Shown: positions 17,914-25,039, counted from the stretch's first letter. The stretch is 35,206 nucleotides of DNA from a bacterium CG_4_10_14_0_2_um_filter_33_32 (GCA_002792735.1 PFOW01000012.1:1-35206), one strand, 5' to 3'. Numbers and translations: made by a program. The notes: generated from the letters alone by a model not told the origin.

Positions 17914-19180
17914 TAAAAGAGTATGTATTATAGGAGCCGGTTTGTCCGGGTTAGCTATAGCTTATTTTCTTTCCAAAGAAGGATTTAATGTTTCTGTTTT
18001 TGAGAAAGAAGAAGAGGTCGGTGGTTTATTACAGACAATTGAAACACCTAATGGACAGTATATAGAAAAGTTCTATCATCATATATTTACTAATGACATA
18101 GAACTTCTTAATTTAATAGAAGAATTAGGGATATCCTATACAATTAAATGGCATCCAAGCAGTGTTAGTATTTATAGAGATAAAAGTATATATGATTTTT
18201 CTTCTCCTGTAGATATTTTTAAATTGGATTTTATGTCGATAGGATCAAGATTTCGTTATGTTATAGGAAGTCTATTTTTATTATTAAAGAGTCGTGGCTT
18301 CGATAATTTATCAGCCAAAGAAGTCATTGAAAAATATTTGGGGAAACAGGTCTGGCAAGAATTCTGGCGCCCGCTTTTTGAAGGCAAATTTAGCAAATAT
18401 GCTCCTTCTATAAATGCAAATTGGTTTTTATCAAGATTAAAAAGCCGGATTCAATCTAGAACCAAAGGAAAAGAAATATTAGGTTATATGGATGGTAGTT
18501 TTAAGTTGCTTGTAGATCGATTGGCAAGGGAAATTATAATAAGGGGCGGGGAGATATTAACCAATAAGGATATAAATAATATAAAAAATAACAATAATCA
18601 ATTTTTGGTGGATGGTAAGCCTTTTGATTTTATGATAAGTACTATTTCTCCTAAAATTTTTTTAGATACTATTGATTTCAACCTTGAAGAAAATCATCAA
18701 CTTCGATCAGTAGAATATATAGGAGTAATTTCTTGTTTGATCCGGTTAAATAAAAAAATCACCGATCATTATTGGAATAATATTTTCGATCAAGAAACAC
18801 TTTTTAAAGGAATTATTGAGCACACTAATTTATTAAATCCAAAAATATACGGAAATTCTCATTTTTTATATCTTAGTCATTATTTGCCAACTGATTCGGC
18901 GTTTTTTAGAAAGAGCGACAGTGAAATAAAGTCTGAGTATCTTATTCATTTAAATAAGTTATTCCCCGACATTAATAATCACGTATCTGATCTTTATGTA
19001 TTTAAAAATGAAGAAGCCCAGCCTATTATCAAAAAAGATTACCGAGAAATTCCTAATAAATTATCTGTAAAAAATTTATTTATAACCAGCATGTCGCATA
19101 TTTATCCTAAGGATCGAGGTTTAAATAATGCAGTGAAACAGGCTATCAAAATAAGGGATTTAATAATTGATTCTTTCTAG
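17894..19180 (+). CDS. FAD-dependent amine-oxidase-like protein
   Basis: A 428 aa flavoprotein. The N-terminal dinucleotide-binding motif is VCIIGAGLSGLAIAYFLSKEGFNVSVFEK, followed by the EVGGLLQT motif that packs on FAD, as in protoporphyrinogen oxidase, phytoene desaturase-like and UDP-galactopyranose mutase-like enzymes. The C-terminal FAD-proximal region reads NLFITSMSHIYPKDRGLNNAVKQA. Such proteins often sit beside GtrB-type transferases in surface polysaccharide loci; the substrate is unknown, but a sugar or lipid carrier is likely. Starts at ATG 17894 or 17906 are both possible inside the end of the GT2 gene. Ends TAG. Confidence 0.8.
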   Translation: MTSKMNNKRVCIIGAGLSGLAIAYFLSKEGFNVSVFEKEEEVGGLLQTIETPNGQYIEKFYHHIFTNDIELLNLIEELGISYTIKWHPSSVSIYRDKSIYDFSSPVDIFKLDFMSIGSRFRYVIGSLFLLLKSRGFDNLSAKEVIEKYLGKQVWQEFWRPLFEGKFSKYAPSINANWFLSRLKSRIQSRTKGKEILGYMDGSFKLLVDRLAREIIIRGGEILTNKDINNIKNNNNQFLVDGKPFDFMISTISPKIFLDTIDFNLEENHQLRSVEYIGVISCLIRLNKKITDHYWNNIFDQETLFKGIIEHTNLLNPKIYGNSHFLYLSHYLPTDSAFFRKSDSEIKSEYLIHLNKLFPDINNHVSDLYVFKNEEAQPIIKKDYREIPNKLSVKNLFITSMSHIYPKDRGLNNAVKQAIKIRDLIIDSF

Positions 19181-19209
19181 AAACGATACTTTTACCTATT
19201 TTATTTATT

Positions 19210-19218
19210 TGGTATAAT
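19210..19218 (+). promoter_or_regulatory. extended -10 promoter of response regulator gene
   Basis: TGG followed by TATAAT (19213-19218) is an exact TGnTATAAT extended -10. The predicted start is about 17 nt before the ATG at 19243. The same TGG-TATAAT form recurs at the cassette junctions downstream. Confidence 0.6.
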
Positions 19219-19242
19219 ATATAAAAGATAAATTATAAATAT

Positions 19243-19629
19243 ATGGAAGACCAAAAATATAAACTTTTGATAGCGGACGATGAACCAGATATCCGGGAAT
19301 TATATCAGTTAAAATTTGAAAATGAGACTTCTTTTAATATTGTTTTTGCTAAAGATGGGGAAGAGGCGGTAAATTTAACTCTGCAAGAAAAGCCTGATGC
19401 CATTTTGTTAGATATTATGATGCCCAAAAAATCTGGCATGGAAGTATTAAAAGAGTTAAAAAGCAATCCTAATTCATGGGAAGTGCCTATTATTATATTG
19501 ACAGGTTTGCCTCACGAGGCAATGAAGGAGGAGGCGCTAAAACTTGGAGCGGCTTCATACTTAATTAAATCCGACGTTACACCAAAAGAAGTCATTGATA
19601 TTTTACGTGAAGAATTGGAAAAAAGATAA
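19243..19629 (+). CDS. single-domain CheY-like response regulator
   Basis: A 128 aa receiver domain with no output domain. The acidic pocket is D12-D13 (ADDEPD), the phospho-acceptor D57 in LLDIMMP, the switch residue T87 in IILTG and K109 in LIKSD, so it should be phosphorylated and signal by protein contact. It stands alone between the glycan locus and the tmRNA. The histidine kinase at 3608 is the only kinase in this window and could be its partner, but the two are 14 kb apart. Confidence 0.9.
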   Translation: MEDQKYKLLIADDEPDIRELYQLKFENETSFNIVFAKDGEEAVNLTLQEKPDAILLDIMMPKKSGMEVLKELKSNPNSWEVPIIILTGLPHEAMKEEALKLGAASYLIKSDVTPKEVIDILREELEKR

Positions 19630-19674
19630 AATAGTATAGTTTTTAATTCCAAAATGTACTAATATTAGTTGTCT

Positions 19675-20058
19675 GGGGCTGATCAGCTTCGACGTAAGTT
19701 CTTTAATAGTTTTAAATTGCAAATCGAGCCGAGTTAACTCGCTAAACTGATTCAAAAACTTCAAGTGCAAATTCACTTGTTAGCAAAGTAAAAGCTGCTT
19801 TTAGCGGCTTGAGCTTTGCGCCAGCTGTAGTTTAATTTCTATGGCCGTCTGTCATTCCAGCTCCTCGACTGAAGTGAACAGGCGTCATTTTTCGAGGTGC
19901 TTTTCGGTTGTATCTGTAAGCCGAAATTAAGATTCACAGGATAAGGTTAGTTGATTTTGTTTGTTTTTTACAGCTAACCCGAAAACAAAAAACAATCTAA
20001 ATTTGTAGAATGTTTAAAGCTATGCTTACGGACGCGGGTGCGATTCCCGCCAGCTCCA
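19675..20058 (+). ncRNA. ssrA: tmRNA
   Basis: The 5' end GGGGCTGATCAGCTTCGACG and 3' end GGACGCGGGTGCGATTCCCGC-CAGCTCC-A form the tRNA-like domain; GGGGCTG pairs with CAGCTCC over 7 bp with one G-U. The resume codon is probably GCA at 19767, 93 nt from the 5' end as in other tmRNAs. It opens a 22 codon tag beginning ANSLV and ending FAPAVV, with stop TAA at 19833-19835. The tail APAVV differs from the usual LAA/VAA degron. CCA is not encoded (the 3' end is followed by TTT). It rescues stalled ribosomes and tags nascent chains for proteolysis. The 3' end is repeated downstream. Confidence 0.93.
20046..20058 (+). repeat. tmRNA 3'-end core, left copy of 13 bp direct repeat
   Basis: CCCGCCAGCTCCA, the 3' T-arm/acceptor of the tmRNA, recurs exactly at 20523-20535. 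tmRNA 3' ends are classic integration sites, so the pair looks like attL/attR flanking a 0.5 kb segment with the GIY-YIG gene. Confidence 0.65.
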
Positions 20059-20100
20059 TTTCTCGACAAGCTCGAAATAGACCAAAAAAAGCTTGCCGGA

Positions 20101-20111
20101 AAATGGAGCTG
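20101..20111 (-). repeat. inverted copy of tmRNA 3' end
   Basis: AAATGGAGCTG is the exact reverse complement of the tmRNA end CAGCTCCATTT (20051-20061), 39 nt away. It may form a hairpin with the 3' end of the precursor, or be a remnant of an integration event. Confidence 0.5.
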
Positions 20112-20197
20112 TTTAGTAAAATATATTTGAGTAAATAAGAATCGAGAAATGACTTCGAGTTTCTATAGAAATCGAGAAGCCACTTCCTGCATAAATT

Positions 20198-20473
20198 ATG
20201 AACAAACCATGGTTTCTATATATTGCTAGAACGAGAACAGGAAGATATTACACGGGTATTAGTCAAAGTCCTAAAGAAAGAATAAAAGCTCATAATTCTG
20301 GGAATGGAGCTAAATTTGCTGTTAATCAAGGCCCTTTTGAATTAGTTTATGTTTCTTTACCTATCGAGAATAAGCACAAGGCTAGAGAATTGGAGATAAA
20401 AGTTAAGGATTGGTCTCAAGAGAAGAAGAATAGGCTAATTACCAAAGAATGGGAATTAGACATTGATTCTTAG
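20198..20473 (+). CDS. GIY-YIG nuclease-domain protein
   Basis: A 91 aa stand-alone GIY-YIG domain of the UPF0213/YhbQ type. The motif is split as FLYIARTRTGRYYTGISQSPKERIKAHNSG, with the GIY-like YI and YTG strands and the catalytic Arg in PKERIKAHN. The ending EWELD supplies the usual glutamate. Family members are single-domain DNA/RNA nucleases of unclear role. The gene sits alone between the tmRNA and the repeat of the tmRNA end at 20523, so it may be the cargo or mobility enzyme of a tiny insertion. The preceding 140 bp contain direct repeats of AATCGAGAA and no other gene. Confidence 0.8.
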   Translation: MNKPWFLYIARTRTGRYYTGISQSPKERIKAHNSGNGAKFAVNQGPFELVYVSLPIENKHKARELEIKVKDWSQEKKNRLITKEWELDIDS

Positions 20474-20522
20474 GTGAGTAGTAAGATTTTTACCCAGTAA
20501 TAAATTTATTTTAATGCTGTAG

Positions 20523-20535
20523 CCCGCCAGCTCCA
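20523..20535 (+). repeat. tmRNA 3'-end core, right copy
   Basis: Exact 13 bp copy of 20046-20058. It is followed by CCCTTAAGCC, and the overlapping GCTCCACCCTTAA (20530-20542) recurs exactly at 21861-21873. Confidence 0.65.
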
Positions 20536-20543
20536 CCCTTAAG

Positions 20544-20573
20544 CCTTTCTTCGAAGGGTCTTTATGGTATATT
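20544..20573 (+). promoter_or_regulatory. hairpin plus extended -10 (junction A)
   Basis: CCTTT-CTTCG-AAGGG hairpin (20544-20558), then TCTTTA and TGG-TATATT (20565-20573). It terminates the GIY-YIG unit weakly and starts the VOC gene message about 30 nt before its ATG. Confidence 0.5.
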
Positions 20574-20610
20574 AATTATAAATTTTCTTTATTAATAAAA
20601 CGGAGATAAT

Positions 20611-21048
20611 ATGAGTGTAAATCCTCAACAAAATAATTCTTTAATAGAGTTACATATTCCAGACTTTGAACTTGCCAAAAATTTTTATGGAAAATTAGGA
20701 TTTAACGTTATTTGGGAAAGAGAACCAGAAGACAAAAAGGGCTATCTTATTCTAAAATTAGAAGGTAATATTTTATGCTTTTATTGTGGTAATGAAATGG
20801 TTTATCAGCACTCTTATTTTGGTCGTTTTTCTAAAGATACTAAAAGAGGATATGGAGTTGAGATTGTTCTATTGGTAAACGATGTAGAAAAGTCATTCGA
20901 AGAAGCGAGTAAATTTGCAAAGGTTATACAAGAACTAAAAGTTAAGCCTTGGGGACTAAAAGATTATAGGATTGAAGACCCATTTGGATTTTACTTACGA
21001 ATAACAGAGCTTCACGATATATTAGATAAAAATAATACTATTCCTTAG
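20611..21048 (+). CDS. VOC superfamily (glyoxalase/bleomycin-resistance-like) protein
   Basis: A 145 aa protein with the paired beta-alpha-beta-beta-beta modules of the vicinal oxygen chelate fold: IELHIPDFELAKNFYGKLGFNVIWE and, in the second half, VEIVLLVNDVEKSFEEA, ending in the typical IEDPFGFYLRITE. Likely metal ligands are His/Glu at the start of each module (ELH, RITE). The family covers glyoxalases, dioxygenases and antibiotic-binding resistance proteins; the substrate cannot be told. GGAG lies 6 nt before the ATG. It is a monocistronic-looking unit of the kind commonly carried by gene cassettes. Confidence 0.75.
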   Translation: MSVNPQQNNSLIELHIPDFELAKNFYGKLGFNVIWEREPEDKKGYLILKLEGNILCFYCGNEMVYQHSYFGRFSKDTKRGYGVEIVLLVNDVEKSFEEASKFAKVIQELKVKPWGLKDYRIEDPFGFYLRITELHDILDKNNTIP

Positions 21049-21127
21049 TTAATTATTAAAGTTATATTTGGATTAAATAAAAAGAGATTAATTGATGGGC
21101 GTCGAAGAGGGAAATTGATTTTTAGTT

Positions 21128-21823
21128 ATGGCAGAAGAAGATAATATAAAAAAAATTATTAAAGAAGTACCAGAATTAATACTAAAAGATATTGATTCAT
21201 TTCTTTTGCTTAGAACTGATGGCAATCTATTACTACACCAATATAAATTAGGTGGTGGTAATATACTGGCTTTAATGGGTCAATTTTCAGTTCTAAATTT
21301 TCTGGCAAAAGTTTATAAAATATTATCTTCTGGACTAGATGGTATGAATAAAATATCTGAGGAAACTCTTGAAGTTTTGAAAGAGTGTCAGAAGAAAAAT
21401 CCAGAACTTAAGGTCATAAAACGACCCAACAAGGCAGAAATAATTGAAATTCATTCTTTTATAAAATTAGTAAAAGATTACCCTTTGGATTTGGGTATCC
21501 CAAAAGATGATGACGAAAGCATAAGAAAGGTTTGGAATGATATTAGAAACAAAGTTAGCCATATATCTAGTATTGCGAAAGATAATGTAGCAGTAACTTA
21601 TGAGTTTCAGGATTTGAATTTTTCAGATGCATTGGAAGCGATTAAAAGTGCTACCAAACCGGCTTTTCTTAGAGAAAAAGGAAGGACTTTTTGCTGGGTT
21701 GATATGTTGAATAGTAATTTAAGAAGTATCGTCACTTGGATTTGTAATAAAATTGATGCTAGGGAATTTTCAAAAGAAAATATCGAATCAACTATATCCT
21801 GGTTAAGGAATGAGGATTTGTAG
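21128..21823 (+). CDS. HEPN-like hypothetical protein
   Basis: A 231 aa mostly alpha-helical protein without close family that I recognise. Residues 136-145 read WNDIRNKVSH, matching the HEPN superfamily motif R-x4-H (R140, H145), the active site of many HEPN RNases of toxin-antitoxin, CRISPR and abortive-infection systems. It is flanked by helices as expected for HEPN. No MNT nucleotidyltransferase partner is beside it. It lies in the run of short cassette-like genes after the tmRNA, consistent with a defence or RNA-processing cargo. Confidence in coding is high, in HEPN moderate. Confidence 0.55.
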   Translation: MAEEDNIKKIIKEVPELILKDIDSFLLLRTDGNLLLHQYKLGGGNILALMGQFSVLNFLAKVYKILSSGLDGMNKISEETLEVLKECQKKNPELKVIKRPNKAEIIEIHSFIKLVKDYPLDLGIPKDDDESIRKVWNDIRNKVSHISSIAKDNVAVTYEFQDLNFSDALEAIKSATKPAFLREKGRTFCWVDMLNSNLRSIVTWICNKIDAREFSKENIESTISWLRNEDL

Positions 21824-21837
21824 CATTGTTTTTGGAA

Positions 21838-21904
21838 TAAGTCCAAACTTCTTCAGCTATGCTCCACCCTTAAACCCCTCTCTTGAGGGGTTTAAGGGTA
21901 TATT
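21838..21904 (+). promoter_or_regulatory. cassette junction B: conserved repeat, 14 bp hairpin, -10
   Basis: AATAAGTCCAAACTT (21836-21850) resembles junctions C and D. GCTCCACCCTTAA (21861-21873) is identical to 20530-20542. A perfect 14 bp stem follows (21867-21880/21885-21898, loop TCTT), immediately before TATATT (21899-21904). It ends the HEPN-like gene and probably starts the methyltransferase mRNA. Confidence 0.55.
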
Positions 21905-21936
21905 TTGATGATAGGAAAAATAGTAGAATTATAATT

Positions 21937-22596
21937 ATGAAACAATGGAATGAAGTATTTAAAAAGCACGGGAAAGTTTTTACTAATCCCCATGAGGATA
22001 TGAAAAAAATTGGAAGGATTTTCAAAGAACGTAAGGTAAAGAAAATTCTTGATTTAGGTTGTGGCACAGGAAGGCATACTGTTTATTTAGCTAAATGTGG
22101 TTTTGATATTTATGGAATGGATATTTCTGAAGAAGGAGTTAGGATTGCCAGAGAATGGCTAAAGAAAGAAGGGCTTAAAGCTAATTTTAAAATCGGTTCC
22201 ATATATAAGAAGCTGCCATATAAAGATAATTTTTTTGATGCCGTGATTTCCACAAATACTATTCATCATCAAGGAATCGAAAAAGTTCGGGGAACAATTC
22301 AAGAGGTTGAGAGGATTTTAAAACCAAAAGGATTAATTTTTATAACGGTTCGCAAAAGAAAGTTTAGAAAATTTTATCCAAATTTTACGATAATCGAAAA
22401 ATACGGAAAACAAAAATCAAGATATCAAGTGGTTGGTGCTAGAACTTATGTTCCGATAGAGGGAGGGGAAAAGGGATTGCTTCACTATCTTTTTAATAAA
22501 GAATTAATAAAAAAGGAGTTCAAAAATTTTAAACTTGATATCTGGGTTGATACTGATAGAAGACATTATTGTTTATTAGGCGAATATAAGAAATAA
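21937..22596 (+). CDS. class I SAM-dependent methyltransferase
   Basis: A 219 aa methyltransferase of the Methyltransf_11/25 type. SAM-binding motif I is ILDLGCGTGRHTVYLA near residue 45, motif II GMDISEEGVRIAREW, motif III/IV DNFFDAVISTNTIHHQ, and motif V VERILKPKGLIFITV. I chose ATG at 21937 (MKQWNEVFKKHG); the longer frame to 21883 runs through the hairpin of junction B. The substrate is unknown; the closest general resemblance is to small-molecule methyltransferases. Single-gene unit between junctions B and C. Confidence 0.85.
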   Translation: MKQWNEVFKKHGKVFTNPHEDMKKIGRIFKERKVKKILDLGCGTGRHTVYLAKCGFDIYGMDISEEGVRIAREWLKKEGLKANFKIGSIYKKLPYKDNFFDAVISTNTIHHQGIEKVRGTIQEVERILKPKGLIFITVRKRKFRKFYPNFTIIEKYGKQKSRYQVVGARTYVPIEGGEKGLLHYLFNKELIKKEFKNFKLDIWVDTDRRHYCLLGEYKK

Positions 22597-22616
22597 AGCT
22601 TGATTGGGTTGTTTAT

Positions 22617-22702
22617 AGATAAGCTCAAACTTGTTTTACTACACTTTGTTTTAAAGCGCTCCCTATTTTTAAACCCCTCTTTGGAGGGTTTTGTGGTATA
22701 AT
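22617..22702 (+). promoter_or_regulatory. cassette junction C: repeat, terminator hairpin, perfect extended -10
   Basis: GATAAGCTCAAACTTG parallels junction B. Then come GCGCTCC, the stem CCCTC-TTTG-GAGGG followed by TTTTGTGG, and TATAAT (22697-22702) preceded by TGG, an exact TGnTATAAT. Terminator and promoter are fused: the T-run of the hairpin is part of the spacer to the -10. Confidence 0.65.
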
Positions 22703-22729
22703 TATTAAAGTTATTAATGAGGATCTCTT

Positions 22730-23596
22730 ATGAAAAAAAGAGGAATATTATTTTTAGGTATTCTTTTATCGTTATTTGTCATCACCTCTATCAACGCATC
22801 TGGTAGCGCACCATCTGTTTATAATAGTGATGCCAAAGGTCTCTTAGAAATGCTTTGGGCTAAGCTGGATCAGGCGATTAATGCAAACTACAATGTCAGT
22901 ATGTTAATGAGATACCATGATCATGAAGGTTCTACAGGTGATGGTTCATTTATAACTAGAGGATTGCCTATTAACACCAACGGTATAAAAAACAATGCCA
23001 TTACTTCTGCAAAAATAGCAGATGGAACAATTGCCGATGCAGACATATCCGATATAGCTGCTATTTCTGATTCCAAGCTAGCAACTATTGCCACTGCTGG
23101 TAAAGTTTCTGATTCTGCTTTATCTTCAAATATTACTAAGTTTGGTTCCTCAATTGACACTGCAGATATTACAGATGGAGCAGTAACTGCAACAAAACTT
23201 TCAACTGCCGCAAGAACTCGAAGCGCTTCTCTCTATGTCGGAGATCTCGCAGCCGGAACGAGCGTAGATCTGCCTATAATGATTGCGCAGGGGAATATTA
23301 CACTTACTAAAGTAAGTTTTGCCAATTTGGGCGCAATTAACCAAAATGATACCGATTATCTCGCTCTTTCTATTGGAAGAGCTAGATCTGGGAGTGGGGG
23401 TAATCTTGTTTTTGCTTATACTAAGGCTACGGGAGGCGTTGCTTTGGGAGGTGTTAACTGGAACAATACTTATACAGGGACTTTCTCTGCGTCAGTGATT
23501 GCTGGGGATGTTGTTTATTTCCAATGTTTTAATTTTGGTGCCGGAAGATCTCTCAGTCAGTTTATTACAACTATTGAATACACTGTTTCTGAATAA
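22730..23596 (+). CDS. secreted fibre-like surface protein, paralogue 1
   Basis: A 288 aa exported protein. The signal peptide (residues 1-24, ending ITSINASG) is followed by a conserved N-terminal module SAPSVYNSDAKGLLEMLWAKLD, then NYNVSMLMRYHDHEG, shared almost word for word with the gene at 29817. Next is a repetitive stalk (NNAITSAKIADGTIADADIS, AVTATKLS) of the kind seen in phage tail fibres and trimeric adhesin stems, and a C-terminal beta-rich domain of about 130 residues, probably a jelly roll. GAGG lies 9 nt before the ATG. Transcription is from junction C. It is likely a trimeric surface appendage or adhesin; the target is unknown. Confidence 0.7.
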   Translation: MKKRGILFLGILLSLFVITSINASGSAPSVYNSDAKGLLEMLWAKLDQAINANYNVSMLMRYHDHEGSTGDGSFITRGLPINTNGIKNNAITSAKIADGTIADADISDIAAISDSKLATIATAGKVSDSALSSNITKFGSSIDTADITDGAVTATKLSTAARTRSASLYVGDLAAGTSVDLPIMIAQGNITLTKVSFANLGAINQNDTDYLALSIGRARSGSGGNLVFAYTKATGGVALGGVNWNNTYTGTFSASVIAGDVVYFQCFNFGAGRSLSQFITTIEYTVSE

Positions 23597-23654
23597 TATT
23601 ATCTAAGCTTTTTCTATCCTGATTTGCCGAGGCTCTATCAAAATTTCGATTTAG

Positions 23655-23680
23655 AAAAAGGCTCTTATCTGAGCCTTTTT
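23655..23680. terminator. bidirectional intrinsic terminator
   Basis: Perfect 10 bp stem AAAAAGGCTC/GAGCCTTTTT with loop TTATCT and T-runs on both strands. It serves the fibre-like gene on the plus strand and the small minus-strand gene ending at 23683. Confidence 0.85.
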
Positions 23681-23682
23681 TC

Positions 23683-23907
23683 TTATTTACCCAACAATTT
23701 TTTTGTTTCGGGGCTTTGTTTTGAGAACCAGTCCATTAATTTTTTTCGATGTTTGCCAATAGACCACCCTGATGATTTAAATTCATTCGGATGTTCTCTT
23801 TTGTATTGTTCACAAATATTTCTATCTATCCCATAGTTAGGGACATTAAACAGTATATTATAATCTTTAATGAATATTTCCATCATTTCTTCTTTTGTTT
23901 TTTGCAT
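23683..23907 (-). CDS. small hypothetical protein
   Basis: A 74 aa, highly charged, soluble protein (IFIKDYNILFNVPNYGIDRN, then SGWSIGKHRKKLMDWFSKQS). No family recognised. It is the only minus-strand gene of this segment. The coding call rests on its natural amino-acid composition, the shared terminator at 23655 and a TATGAT hexamer (23919-23914) exactly 6 nt before its ATG, which predicts a leaderless mRNA. The opposite-strand frame over it is poor in charged residues and looks like a shadow. Confidence 0.6.
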   Translation of the reverse strand: MQKTKEEMMEIFIKDYNILFNVPNYGIDRNICEQYKREHPNEFKSSGWSIGKHRKKLMDWFSKQSPETKKLLGK

Positions 23908-23959
23908 AACTACATCATAACATAAGATTTACATAATTTATATGGGGTATTTGGCTAAA

Positions 23960-24039
23960 ATAAGTCCAAAACTTTTTCTACCCCGGCCTGTCGTGGCCTC
24001 ACTCTTAGGTCTCTCTCAGGAGGGGTTTTGTGGTAATAT
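23960..24039 (+). promoter_or_regulatory. cassette junction D: repeat and extended -10
   Basis: AATAAGTCCAAAACTTTTTC again matches junction B. A CCTC/GAGG-closed weak hairpin and GGGGTTTTG follow, then TGG-TAATAT (24031-24039). GGTTTTGTGGTA is shared with junction C. Confidence 0.5.
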
Positions 24040-24065
24040 GGAAAAAGAGTAAAACATAGGAAAAA

Positions 24066-24869
24066 TTGTTTAGTATTTTTAAGCAAGCGATAAAAGAAAA
24101 AAGATGGACACTTCTAACTTACTGTTTGGCAGGACTTTTCTTTGTTTGGATATATGTTTCTCTTTTTCCAATCGTTCAAGGATCATCGGTTAACGTTGCC
24201 CAACTTGTAAAAAATTTGCCAGAAGGCGTCGTTAAAGCTTTCAGCCTGGATCCAAAATCTTTTACAAGGTTTGAGGGTTTTATTTCCGGTAAACACTTTA
24301 GCCTCCTTTGGCCAATTATGCTTATTGGATTAGCTATTTCTTCTGGCAGCGCCTTTATATCCGAAGAAATAGAGAAAAAGACAATCAGTATTTTATTATC
24401 AGAGCCTATTTCAAGGACTAAAATATTTTTAGGAAAATTCCTCGCAGGTGTTTTTAATATCTTTATTTTTACCACAGTTTCTATCTTGTTAATTGTCCCT
24501 TTGGCTAAAATTTATGGCGTTGCTTATACAGGTGAAGGTTTTTTAAAAATAACTATCATTGGTTTTGTTTTTGGGTTGTCTGTTTTTAGTTTATCTATGT
24601 TGTTTTCGGCTATGTTTTCCGAAAAAGGAAAAGTAATCTTTTTAACCTCAGGTACCCTAATGGCAATGTATTTTGCTAATCTCGTCGCTCTTTTAAAGGA
24701 TAACTTAAGCGGGTTAAAATATTTTTCATTTTTCTATTATTTTAATTATTCAGAAATCTTGGTTCATAACAAAATAGATAATTGGGCTTGGTTAATTTTT
24801 TTGGGAACATTTCTTATTTCCAGCTCTTTAGCAATCGTATTGTTTAATAAAAGAGATATCGCAGCATGA
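24066..24869 (+). CDS. ABC-2 type transporter permease
   Basis: A 267 aa integral membrane protein with about six helices. It begins MFSIFKQAIKEKRWTLLTYC and contains the ABC-2 signature EEIEKKTISILLSEPISRTKIFLGKFLAG between the second and third helices. It starts at TTG 24066 behind AGGAAAAA. Family members pair with an ATP-binding subunit; none is encoded beside it, so the ATPase must lie elsewhere or the cassette is incomplete. The stop TGA (24867-24869) overlaps a following ATG as ATGA. The large loop with NLPEGVVKAFSLDPKSFTRFEGFISG is typical of this subfamily. Confidence 0.8.
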   Translation: MFSIFKQAIKEKRWTLLTYCLAGLFFVWIYVSLFPIVQGSSVNVAQLVKNLPEGVVKAFSLDPKSFTRFEGFISGKHFSLLWPIMLIGLAISSGSAFISEEIEKKTISILLSEPISRTKIFLGKFLAGVFNIFIFTTVSILLIVPLAKIYGVAYTGEGFLKITIIGFVFGLSVFSLSMLFSAMFSEKGKVIFLTSGTLMAMYFANLVALLKDNLSGLKYFSFFYYFNYSEILVHNKIDNWAWLIFLGTFLISSSLAIVLFNKRDIAA

Positions 24870-25039
24870 TTATTTTTATTAGCGGTTCCATAAATTCCGG
24901 AGAATCCACTGTGGTAAAACTTTTAGCCAAGAGATTAGATAATGCTATTGTTTCTGAATTAGTCGATCTAAATTTTAGTTTGACCGATTATATAATAAGT
25001 GCTACTATATCAATAGTCATTGATATAGGGTTGTTATGA
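24866..25039 (+). pseudogene. truncated P-loop kinase remnant
   Basis: A 57 codon frame. The first 35 residues (ISGSINSGESTVVKLLAKRL, then DNAIVSELVDLN) look like the start of a P-loop kinase or phosphotransferase. The Walker A lysine is changed to Glu (SGES for SGKS) and the rest of the enzyme is missing. The second half coincides with the promoter and operator of the ArsR operon, so that operon probably replaced the rest of the gene. ATGA overlaps at both ends might still allow translation. Confidence 0.55.
24980..25026 (+). promoter_or_regulatory. ArsR operon promoter and palindromic operator
   Basis: TTGACC (24980-24985), 17 nt, TACTAT (25003-25008). Overlapping the -10 and start site is a perfect 8-4-8 inverted repeat ATATCAAT-AGTC-ATTGATAT (25007-25026), matching the ATCAA-N6-TTGAT form of ArsR/SmtB operators. 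Repressor bound here would block its own operon. AGGG lies 6 nt before ATG 25036. Confidence 0.75.

Noticed and set aside
23624-23836. Plus-strand 70 codon frame
   Set aside because: It runs over the terminator and antisense to the more natural minus-strand protein 23683-23907; composition is Phe/Ser/Leu-rich as in shadow frames.
20046-24060. Classical integron with attC sites
   Set aside because: Junctions lack paired GTTRRRY/RYYYAAC core sites and no integron integrase is nearby; described instead as cassette-like.
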